Shown one piece after another: positions 38,215 to 48,708 of a stretch of 64,000 bases of DNA. The position numbers were made by a program, and so were the translations under genes. Origin of the DNA: Bombardia bombarda (lineage: Eukaryota; Ascomycota; Sordariomycetes; Sordariales; Lasiosphaeriaceae); the NCBI GenBank assembly GCA_030512295.1, contig JAULSR010000002.1, positions 9,610,001 to 9,674,000 on the forward strand, read 5' to 3'. Position 1 is the stretch's first letter. Every line of letters starts with the position of its first letter. The notes beneath the pieces are model-generated. The model saw nothing but the letters and a program-made list of their open reading frames with translations, was not told where the DNA came from and did no database searches.

Positions 38215-39777
38215 TCAGCCTAGGGGTCGGCTCGCACCAAGAAACCAGCGGCAAGCAGATTCTGCAGGCGAGGCTAGGCCTGCATCAAAGCGGACGATGC
38301 CACCGACCCAACCGGGAAGCATAGGAGTCGAAGAAAGTGGCCCTAGAATGGAACTGTAAGAGAAGGCAGGTACGCCTGATCAAGGTGGTCACAATGAAGA
38401 CAACTGGGCAGGCGAGCAATGAAGATAGTTGGGAAGGCGAGCAATGATTGGTATTGGCGTAAGACTTCAACCTGGCCCTCGCAACGGAAGGTGGGCGAGG
38501 GCCGCTGCTTATATACATAGTTGGTAGGATAACTGGCATGTGCTTGGGGATGCTTTGGCATGTGCTTGGGGATGTCCGATGTCCTTACAGGAACCATCTG
38601 TAAGAGGGCCATCCAGAAGACCTTTAAAAACACTGGGTAGTTTGTACATTTTCTCAATGGACTGGGCAGCGTCTTGACGTTCTCTCTTTGCCCGCTCTCC
38701 CAGTCTGAGACCTCCTGAAGGTTCTGAAGTGTCCATGAATGGGTAGATATGCAGTCGTTGAGGTATCAACCCTGATGTCAGCGAGGAGCAGCCTCGATCT
38801 TGATAGGCATCCCAACCATACCCTCGGAGACCAACGCTGCGCACAGTGAGGACGACAAGGCAGCATGCTTGTTGTCCATTGCGTCCTGCCCACGCCTCTA
38901 GCCTCGCTACGATTTTGGGTGAGACCCAAGCGGCGTTTCCATTGTCAGCGGCCTGTTGATCGTGTTGGGAATTGACCTTGGCCTGAGAACTCGACTGACG
39001 GAGGATGGATACAGAAACCCAGGTCAATCGTTTCAGAGGCTCTGAGAGTCGTACATCGCGGTCGATCCAAACCTTCAGTCCTTCATCTGCATCGTCTTGA
39101 TCGTCCTCGAACCAACGGGCACAACAGCTCCGATCGACACCCCTGAAGAACATTCTGACTGGGACGGTTTCCCGTGCTCTTGCACTTGATCCTGAACTCG
39201 CTCTCCCGCGGCTACCTGTTCTCGAACGACTGCGAGAAGGAGTCGATCGAGATTTGGGTGCGATAATGACTTCTGCGTTTGGAGACGGATCCAGAGATAC
39301 GAGCTTGATGTTCGCAGTAGTTGTTGGAGAAAGGTGTAGAGTGATGGGGGTGTGCTCTCTGCCCTGCTCCGTCGGAGCGAGTGTAACTCGGATTAGACAA
39401 GGCACGGACTTGCCGGACCAGGTTGAACTCCAAGAAACTTGCGTGAAGCTCTATGATCTCCCAGTCTTCCGGGGTTAGAGGTTCAATGTTGACTGTCTCG
39501 ACCAAAGGCGGAGAGGTCTTCTGTCGACTCTGCATTCCCGTCCACCCGACGAAGACTGACGTGAGGTCTCGCGAATCTCTTGATTGATCGGAGCCGGTGG
39601 AAGAAGGGAGATATCTCAATTCAACCACGACATTTTGCGAAGGCTGCTATGCTGTTTAGATTAACCAGTGATGAGAATAGCGATGGAGGCAAATTGACGA
39701 AGCAATTCTGGAGGTCAGAAAGGGATAGTTTTGCAGCTAATTACGGCCTGCGATCGGTCACTTTCTCTCGTCGCCAT
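38215..39777 (-). pseudogene. PEX1: PEX1 N-terminal-region duplicate, truncated and broken
   Basis: Matches the N-terminal third of fungal peroxin-1, the AAA ATPase that recycles the PEX5 import receptor. Recognised blocks on the minus strand: NCFVNLPPSLFSSLVNLN, QNVVVELRYL, VGWTGMQS, VNIEPLTPEDWEIIELHASF, ITLHLSPTTTANI, AEVIIAPKSR, RGVDRSCC, GLKVWIDRDV, LHIYPF, GLLDGPLTDGS and, beyond a solo LTR, GGIVRFD. The likely start is ATG at 39775-39777. It has frameshifts near 39725-39745, 39640 and 39370-39410. About 60 residues seem absent between VGWTGMQS and VNIEPL. Both AAA modules are absent. A functional PEX1 must lie elsewhere in the genome. The sequence is not AT-rich. Confidence 0.88.
38355..38589 (-). 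repeat. Gypsy-1 solo LTR inside the PEX1 duplicate
   Basis: 235 bp, TGTAAG to CTTACA, with a perfect TSD GGAAC at 38350-38354 and 38590-38594. Removing LTR plus one TSD rejoins the PEX1 frame (TDGS then ILGP). It is not RIPped. Compared with the 213-bp LTR of the young element it has an additional 22-bp unit (CATGTGCTTGGGGATG repeated). Confidence 0.96.
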
Positions 39778-40831
39778 TTTAAACGTGAGCTGGGAGAGAG
39801 AATGCAGTTCAGCACCGGCCAGGAGGCCACAGTCCTGTTACGACAGTCACATGTGATGGATGGGAAACAAGATGGCGGCTGATCGCCTGAGGTGCGCAAA
39901 TTTCATCAGCGTTCCGCCCCCAAGCCCGAATAACCGCGGCGCACGCATGTGGGAATAAACCTGACTGACTGAGCACGTAACCTCTGAACGAGAGAAGGTG
40001 AGATGACTGATAATTCTAGAACGAGTGACATTCTAGAACGAGTGACATCTTTGGTATTCAGAGAGTGACTTCTGCTGATTCAGCCCTGAAACGACTGATG
40101 GTGACAGAAGTACGGAGCAATTCGCCAACAGCCGTGGATCCAAACTCAAAGCCAACCGAGGCTTACTCATATCCCACGAAATCAACATATCCAAGACAAA
40201 ACAGACGTTCAAAAAACCAACACCGCCAAGCTACCCAGAGACAATGTCGGAAACCCACAACCATGGAACAACCCAGATCTCATGAAGGCCGTGGTCACGT
40301 CTATGCGGGAGGGCTTACAACGTAGAGATTTCTGTGAAAGGAGGTTTAGAGCGCAGCGCCATTGCTGGACGGCATATGTATGTGTAATTGTGAGTGAGAG
40401 TTTCTGAATGAAGAGGAAATTCGGGGGCGAGTGGTTGGTCGAGGGGGACGGCGGGGTCGTCATTTGTCGTGTGAGCCTCAAGGAGGGGTAACTGGCTACT
40501 GAGGCATCTGACCCAAGCGCATCGCAGCATGTTCATTGGCCAATGAAGATGTCCAGCTGCGCAGACAGACAAGCACTCCTCACCCGACTTCTGCCTAACG
40601 GACAGTCTCGCCGCCCAACACGACAACAAAGCCTCGCTCGCGACCGTCCGAAATCTGCGCTTCGTCGCATCCACGAGAAGCAATTGCTTGCCAGACTTTC
40701 CCGGATTCACGAACTGCTATCCCACACGAAGGCCGCAGAGCAGCCTGCACCTTGGAAACAGCCTGCAGACTGTCTCTGTCGCCGTATCCGAAGACGGGAG
40801 TGCATGCAGAAAATTCCTGTCCATTGCCACA
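39778..40831. other. Intergenic region between PEX1 remnant and NLR gene
   Basis: About 1 kb separating two divergent broken genes, so it would have held both promoters. It contains a perfect 17-bp tandem repeat (40013-40046). Open frames here are short and lack recognisable domains. Confidence 0.5.
40013..40046. repeat. 17-bp direct repeat with TTCTAGAA palindromes
   Basis: Two adjacent copies of ATTCTAGAACGAGTGAC. Each holds TTCTAGAA, which matches the TTCnnGAA core of heat-shock elements. It lies about 790 bp upstream of the NLR start and 240 bp upstream of the PEX1-like start. A regulatory role is a guess. Confidence 0.5.
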
Positions 40832-43800
40832 ATGGATCGAGACGCTTCTGGCGCCATGAACCCCCCTACAGTCATCGCCTTTTGTCTTTCCGGGGCGGTC
40901 GTCCTTTACCTCTGGCTTTACAGCAGACTTGCGCGTGAACCAGCCCGACACCCTACATTGGAGGACACACCATCCCCGCAACGAGGCGTTCATCTCCGTC
41001 AGGTCTACCCAGCTACGGAGGACCCCGAACAGCACGAGCAGGACACCGACATCGACATCATCGCCATTCATGGCTTGGACACGAACTCCGAGGAAACATG
41101 GACATGGAAAGACCCCAAACATCCCGGGGTCCCGGTCAATTGGTTGCAACATGACACCATGCTCCCGAGCAAGGTCAAACGCGTCCGGATCTTCACGTGC
41201 GACTGGTCCGCCGATCTGCTGCAACCGTCAGACCTGGTTCAGAAGACAGAGGAGGAGTTTGCTTTACTCCTGCTCGAGGATATCCAAAGGGAACGTCAGA
41301 TGAACGGCCACGCAAGCGGTGAACACCGGCCCATTCTCTTCATCGCGTCATTCTCGGTGGAATCATCTTAATGAAGGCTCTGGTGGGTGCTGAGAAGAAC
41401 CATCCTGTCCGACAAGCCACACGCGGTATTATCTTTCTTGCTACGCCGTTCCGGGGGACTTCATTTCGAGATGTAGCTGCTTTCACCGAGCCATGCCTGC
41501 AGTTCTGGGCTTTGATCCGAGGTCGACAAGTAAGCAATTTGCTCAGCATTACAAAGGAATCGACCTTCGATATAGAGAAACTCGTGCGCGACTTCACTTT
41601 GCTGTGTCAAGATGAGGAACATCCTTGCCAAGTCTTCAACTTTTACGAGAAAGGAAAGACGAGTCTTCCGAGTAAAGTATTTCCTTGGTTGCCAGCCTGG
41701 CTTCGCCAAGAAAAGCAGGTAAGACTAAGGACCTCGCTGCTCCCCGTATTCGTTCACCGCAAAAAGTACTGACAATCGTCAGCTGGTCAACAAGTCCTCG
41801 GCAACCTTGGATATTGTCCGGCATCCATTACCGTTAAGTCGACCACACGGCCTGATGAACAAGTTCTCCCACAGCACATGCTCAGATCACTGCAAACAAC
41901 CCTGCGAGGAGCGGGGAGATTTTGACCTTGTGTGCGGGAAAATCCAAGAGTTTCTTCAAAAAATCCGTGAAGGATCTCCAATCAAGCAAGCGGACGACTG
42001 GATCCGCGAGAACTGCTATACCGAAGACAAACTCAAGATTGAACGACTCTCAGGCGAACGATTACTGATGGATCGGTGCTACATCAATCTTGCTATCGTG
42101 GAGCAGCCGATGAGAGATGCGGCCCGCTCCAAGAAAGAATTAAAAAACGGAGACGCACCACCTTCGTCCTCCCAGTTTTCACTCCAGACTCGACTGAAGA
42201 TCGAGACACCGGAAGAGAACGTCCAGATCGATCTGCCGACACTCTTCAAGGAGCGCAAAGATTCTAACAACAAAACGATAAAGCCAAGAAGAATCTTAAT
42301 CCGGGGACGTGCCGGAGTCGGGAAGACTACCCTGTGCAAGAAGATAGTGTATGAGTTTAGCCGTCGTTCCGAAGAGTTTCGCCACTGGAACCAGTTGTTC
42401 GACCGCGTGCTTTGGGTACCTTTACGGAAGCTAAAAGAGTTGCCACCCGAGCAATACGACCTCGAGGGACTTTTTTATTACGAATATTTCGCTCAACAAA
42501 AGCACGAAATCCGCACAACCTCCGTCAATGAACTGCGGCGAAGTGTCGAAAATAGGACTCTATTTATTCTCGACGGTTTAGATGAAATATTTCAAGAACT
42601 GTCCCACAAAGACTACAAGTCCGGCTTCCTTGAGCAGCTTCTAAATCAGCCTGACGTGATCATCACGTCCCGGCCTCACGCAAGTTTCCCGGCAGGCACG
42701 AGTCCTCCTGATCTCGAACTGGAAACGATCGGGTTCTACCCAGATCAAGTAAAAGCCTATATCGAGAAGGCCTTCGTCGATCCAGAAACGGGAAACCCTG
42801 ATTCGGAAAAGTCTGGTAAGGTCCAGTCGTTTCTCAGACGCCACTGGCTTCTTGAGAGTCTTGTGCAGATTCCGATTCAGCTGGATGCCCTCTGCTACCC
42901 CTGGGACGACCACCGCGGTAAAGATATGCTACAGACGATGACCACCATTTACCAAGCCATCGAGCGAAGGTTGTGGAAGAAGGATGCTGTGCGACTGGGG
43001 AAGCAGCTACACGATGGACAGCGGCTGACGGACTTAATCGTCCAGCCTTACCATTCGTCAGAGATCGAAGGATTGGTCGAGACTGAGCTCCGTCTTCTTG
43101 AGAGTCTTGCCTTTACTGGACTTCACAGTGATGTGATTGACTTCCAGCCGTGGCACCGGGATGAGGTTTCTAAGCAATTCAAACCTGCCGGAGTACTAGA
43201 CTCGCTCGATAATACGTTCGCACGCCTCTCATTTCTGCGGACATCAGACTCTTCGTCAGATGGTCGCAGCCGAGAATACCACTTCCTACACCTAACATAC
43301 CAAGAATATTTTGCGGCGCGGTATTTCGTACGTCAGTGGAAGGACAACGAGAGTCTCACGTGTCTGCAACTCGGAAGGGGGATGTCAAGAAAACCAAACC
43401 TACCACTTTCCTTCAAGAGCATAAATACGACCCTCGCTACGATATCTTCTGGCGCTTTGTCGCGGGCTTAGGTGGGAAGACACTCGGCTTCTTCCAGGCC
43501 ATCGAGGAAGAGCCCTGCGACCTCTCTACTTACAAACATCAGCACCTAGTCATTAATTGCCTGAAAGAAGTCGAGCGGAAAAAGTCGGCTTTCACAGGTC
43601 TTTGAACGAAGCTAGAAGAATAATTGAAGTGGTAGATGCTGTTCGAATGTGACTTCATAGGAACGTCTCGGCTTGTCTGTGAAATGGAACTTCCAGTGTT
43701 AGTGTCTGCGTCTCCAAAAAGCAGGATCATCCTTTTCAAATCATTATATAATCGGCCAGTTATACCATCGGAGGTTATCCATCTAGCAATGGGTTGCCTC

Positions 43801-45969
43801 AAAGGCAATGTCACTCGAGATCTGAAACTCGCAATTATAAGCATGATAAGGCGACAACATGGCACCTTAGACGATGAGATCCTCAAAGCTATCGCAGCGC
43901 GACTCGATGATAAAGACTCAAGCGTCCGAAAGGCAGCTATTATGACACTTAAAAAGCACTCTCAGCTCAGCGATAAGGTCCTCAACGCTATCACAGCAAA
44001 GCTTGACGATAAAAACTCATTTGTCCGATCGGCAGCTATTATAGTACGGCTTGGTGATAAAGACTGGAATGTCCGATTAGCAGCTATTAAGACACTTGAA
44101 AAGCACTCTCAGCTTAGCGATAAGACCTTCAAAACTATTATCGTAAGGCTTGTCGATGAAAGCCCATTTAGTCGATCGGTAGCTATTAAGATACTTAGGA
44201 AGCAGTCTCGGCTTAGCGATAGGATATTCAAAGCTATTATCGCATGGCTTGGTGATAAAGACTTAAGTGTCCGATTGGTAGCTATTGAGACACTTAGGGA
44301 GCAGTCTCAGCTTAGTGTTGAAACCATCAAAGCTGTTATCACACGGTTTGATGATGAAAACCCAAATGTCCGATTGGCAGCTATTCAGATACTTAGGGAG
44401 CAGTCTCAGCTTAGTGATGAAACCATCAAAGCTGTTATCACACAGCTTGATGATGAAAACTCACTTGTCCGATACACAGCATTATATATACTCGAGAAAC
44501 AGTCTCAGTTTAGCGATGAGACCATCAAAGCAATCCTAACGCGATGCGATGATAAGGACAGCCATATCCGATGGAGAGCTATCATAATACTTGGGAAGCA
44601 GTCTCAGCTTAGCGACGAGGCCCTCGGAGCTATTATAATACGGCTTGGTGATAAAAATTGGAGTGTCCAACTCGAAGCTATTAAGATACTTAGGAAGCAG
44701 TCTCAGCTTAGTGACAAGAACTTCAAAGCTATCATCACGCAGTTTGAGGATAAAGACTCAAATATCCGATCGGCAGCTATTAAGACATTTAGGGAGCATT
44801 CTCAGCTTAACGATGAGGCCCTCGTAGCTATTATAACGAGGCTTGACGATGAAAACTCAAGTGTCCGATTAGCAGCTATTCAGATACTTAGGGAGAAGTC
44901 TCAGCTTAGCTATAAGACCCTCGAAGCTATTATCGCGCGGTGTGATGATCAAGACTGGAGCGTCCGATGGAAAGCATTAAACATACTTGGGAAACAGTCT
45001 CAGTTTAGCGATAAGACCCTCGAAGATATTATCGCGCGGTGTGATGATCAAGACTGGAGCATCCGATGGGAAGCATTAAACATATTTGAGAAACAGTCTC
45101 AGTTTAGCGATAAGACCCTCGAAGCTATTATCGCGCGGTGTGATGATCAAGATTCGGGAGTCTGATGGAAAGCATTAAACATATTTGAGAAACAGTCTCA
45201 GTTTAGCGATAAGACCTTCGAGACCCTCGAAGTTATTATCGCGCGGTGGCATGATAAAGACAGCCATATCCAATGGGATGCTATTAAGATACTTGGGAAG
45301 CAGTCTCAGCTTAGCGACAAGGTCCTCGAAGCTATCCTGGCACGGCTCGATGATGAAGTCAGCGGCGGGATCCAATGTGAAGCTTTGGAAATACTCGGAA
45401 GACAGTCTCAGCTTAGCGACAAGGTCCTCCAAGCTATCGCGGCGCGGCTCGATGACAAAGATACCCATGTCCGATGGGGAGCTATTGATACACTTAGAGA
45501 GCAGTCTGAGCTTAGCGATGAGGTCCTCGAAGATATCCTGGCACGGCTTGATAGGGAATACGTGGCCGATATCCGATATAAAATTATCGATACACTTGGG
45601 AAGCAGTCTCTGCTTAGCGACAAGGCCCTCAAAGCTATCATAGAGCGGCTCAATGATCATTACCCGATAGTCCAGAGTGCAGCTATTCGGATACTTGGGA
45701 AGCAATCTCAGCTTAGCGATGAGGCTCTCGAGGCAGCTATAAATATCCTTCCTCGTCATTTGTCTCCACCTTCAACAAGTTCTGCTCAATTCATGAAATC
45801 AGTCTACAAAGCTTTGCTACGGCGAAGCTTCGGCGAGCATGTTTATTGGCTTGCTGCGGATAGACCAGCCTACCTCGTGATAGGCTCCAAACACATTCCC
45901 TGGAAAGACTGGAAAGATAATTTTGGTGTCGCATTTCAAGAAATTCGAAGGGAGTTGAGCCTTCCATGA
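40832..45969 (+). pseudogene. NLR-type gene: TM, lipase-like, NACHT, HEAT repeats (decayed)
   Basis: Architecture of a fungal STAND/NLR receptor linked to non-self recognition and cell death. Residues about 10-31 form a membrane segment (VIAFCLSGAVVLYLWLY). A lipase-like domain follows (IDIIAIHGLDTNSEETW). The frame breaks by a net 1 nt at about 41345-41355, exactly at the AHSLGG nucleophile elbow, and resumes with LGGIILMKAL, FLATPF. An intron lies at 41719-41782. NACHT comes next: Walker A GRAGVGKTTL (about 42306), Walker B LFILDGLDEI (about 42570), HLTYQEYFAARYF. A second frameshift at about 43370-43385 leads into KPTTFLQEHKYDPRYDIFWRF-like sequence in another frame. Stops stand at 43603-43605, 43621-43623 and 43633-43635, then about 19 HEAT repeats of 33 residues with a stop at 45163-45165. 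The frame after that stop is unbroken to 45969. All four stops could arise by C-to-T. It is probably non-functional as it stands. Confidence 0.9.
43876..45750 (+). repeat. About 19 tandem 99-bp HEAT-repeat units
   Basis: Each unit encodes 33 residues of the form QSQLSDxxLxAIIxRLDDxDxxVRxxAIxIL, a PBS-lyase-type HEAT repeat (two antiparallel helices). Neighbouring units from about 44930 to 45170 are nearly identical at DNA level (shared TGTGATGATCAAGACTGGAGC). One unit near 44040 is shortened and one near 45210 is 9 bp longer. High DNA identity between units suggests recent unit duplication or homogenisation, as known for NLR ligand-binding repeats. Confidence 0.88.
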
Positions 45970-48708
45970 TATATAGCATTCTTCTGGGAGCACTCGTTTG
46001 CACGGCGGGTATGGGCTTGGTGGAATGACATTAGCTTTTAGGTTGAAGGTGGAATGGTGGTTGTTTTAATCCCGATAGATCCGTAAACTTTGAAGTAAAG
46101 CTTGCCAGCTATTCGCAAACCGTTAGCACATAATCTGTTCGTATACTTGCCCGAGTTTCCCATAGGGATTTGCCTAGTTCGCCTGTTGTCAGATGATTTG
46201 CTAACTGAGCTAATACCCAAGAAATGGATTCTTAACTCATTGGCACTGCTTCTGATTTATGTGGCCGATTAGGCGCCTACCCATCTGAAAACCCGCCATC
46301 CCTACATATAGTCATGAAAGTGTGCATAGGTTGCTAAAGCCATCAGTGCTACCCCTAGAACGAAGATGAGGTTTAGCATTGCCCCGGGCATGAATCATTG
46401 CACCTACTCATTGTTCTGAGCTTGATGACCTACAACAGGTTGTATTATGCATGAAACCAAAGTGTCCCTTCATCCCTTCAGACTCCTTGTGGCACTAAGT
46501 CGTTCGATGGCTAGTGCATGATGCCACATGGCAAGATCTCGCTAACAGGACACTAACCAGCCTTGAAGTCCTACTTAATCCACCTAAACTCCTCTGCCCC
46601 GCAGTCCCCTAGATCACCACGAGAGTCCATTGGTATGGATGTCTGCAATTATGATCATAAAATGCTATGTTCGTGACTCGCTACCATGTGCTTGTCACGC
46701 TGGTTGATAGTATAGACAATAGTATTTCATCATCAAACACACCATTACACTTAAAGATTTTAAGATGTAGGTAAGATATGTTTGTATAAAATACTGCTAA
46801 GTGATTGTACTTAGGATTACTTAAATTTGAATGTTCTCAGATGCTCCAGCCTGTCAGCATTCGTCACTGCAGAGCCAAAAAAGCCTTCTCTTATGACGAC
46901 TAATTGATGGCTATTGGACATAATGATAGCGGGTATTGGATGTTTGATATTCAGCTGAGAGACATGTTAAGAACGAAGCTAGAGATGGAAGTACTGGATC
47001 TGGGAGATACTTGGAAGGACAAAGCTATGTACTTGTGAGCGCCAAAAATGGCTGTCCTGAGAATCTTTCAATATATGTGGGGCGGAAGGCGATTTCGCTA
47101 GCCTCTGTAGCACGTTCAACCTAGAAGAGACTGACTAACGAGGACTGTCAGTTGTTTGCTTTCCGCCACCAAGAAGGCCGAGTTTCTTTATCGACCAATG
47201 AGAGGCTTCCCTTCGCCTGAAATTTTGGTTCATCCTTTGAACTTGATTGGCTCTATACTTGAGGGGTTTCTAGGGGGGAAAAAATTAACAGAATGAACAA
47301 AGCTATCTTGGGGCCCTCCTCCTTTTTATATTTTATACGAGCGTTGTGACATGTGGGTGGTGTTGTCTGTGCCACGACGGTGGCGAAAAAATATACGTAC
47401 CGCTTGTCCTTATGGGCGCGAGGTCCAGCCCTGGATCCCCCTCCAGGACTGGACCGCCCTCCAGCTCTGGACCCTCTTCCAGTTCTGGAACCCCCTCCAG
47501 TTCTCGATTCCCTTCTAGGACTCGACCACCCTCCAGAACTCGACCACCCTCCAGGACTGGACCCCCTTCCAGTTCTGGACCCCCCTCCAATCCTCGACTC
47601 CCTTCCAGGACTGGACCCTCCTCCAGCCCTGGACGCCGGGGGGTAAGTCGGGGTATGGAATAAACGAGTGACGACGGTGAGTTCCTAGACAAAAAAGAAA
47701 AAGGCCCCAAATAGAAAATCACCCTCCCGAACCTACATGCACAGCGCAACGGCAGCGCAGGGCCACGTAAAAGAGATGTTTCAGCGCCACGGGGCCAGAG
47801 CATGGATGGGGGAGGGGAGGGAGCACGAGCAAAGAGGGGATTCTTTTGATGCAACATAATAATTAGTATAATGAATGATGCAAAGATTAAAAAACCGGAA
47901 TGAGGTTGTGTCATTTTCTTCCTTGGTCTTAGTCCAACGTTCGGATTATTGTTCTTTTGCTTTCTAAACATATCGATGTGTTTGTGGATTGGCTGGTAAA
48001 TTCTCTCTAGTTACGAGTTTTCTTTTTGTTTCATTTATGATGGTCGACGCTACCAAGCATTTGACATGTCTTGGCAGGCCGACTTACATCCACCCGGTCC
48101 CAAGACCCCCCATTAGTTTATTTCCATGCTCTCCCGCACGTCCCGCACGCTCCATCCAACTGCGCCTCCACCATTCAAACCTTCACACCCTTTTGTCGGG
48201 TCGATTTCCCCTGGATTGGCGCCCGCCCATATGCTTGTTTCCCCAGACACAATCGCAAGTCAACCTCACCAACCCGCGCCAAGCAATATTTCGACCGTCT
48301 TGGGGCGTCCCGCGTGCCATGTCGCGGCGCAGCACCAAGGAACGACCAGAGACGCGCAGGAGCTGTCTTGACTGCTAATTGAGGTCGGGTAATTCGGCAC
48401 CATCCCTCCCCACAAGACGCATGTCGAGAACATCGCGGGAGTGCGCCGAACGAGGGAATATCATGTCCATGTCGATTTTTGGAAGCGCCCGGCCAACACC
48501 ATCTCGTCACCACCCCCCCCCCCCCCCTTTCCCGAGGGGCTGAACATGCTGCCGTCCAATGCAACCCCGCATCAACACCCCAAGAACACCCACCATGGGT
48601 ACTTGAACCATGTCGACCCCCGCCGTCGCCCTGCAACCGGCATCATCTCTTTCTACCTACATCTCAACTTTTAGTACCATACCTCGGTGACGACCCTCTA
48701 CCATCGCC
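45970..48708. other. Long intergenic region
   Basis: About 2.7 kb without a supported gene. It holds the 18-bp minisatellite at 47421-47638 and a run of 15 C at 48513-48527 in the putative promoter of the ankyrin gene. The long minus-strand frame 47333-47971 is a by-product of the minisatellite. Confidence 0.5.
47421..47638. repeat. 18-bp minisatellite, about 12 units
   Basis: Tandem degenerate units of the type CCCTCCAGGACTGGACCC, alternating GGACTGG, AGTTCTGG, AGCTCTGG and GAACTCG centres. The period of 18 keeps frames open on both strands, which makes low-complexity open frames that are not genes. Confidence 0.9.

Noticed and set aside
43598..43635. Intron that would remove the three clustered stops in the NLR gene
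   Set aside because: GT at 43598 and AG at 43635 would give 38 nt, shorter than other introns here (53-82), without a good branch site. Nonsense changes explain the stops better.
47333..47971. Long minus-strand frame with a GLEGG-type repeat
   Set aside because: The repeat part is the 18-bp minisatellite translated; the rest has no domain and no splice or start support.
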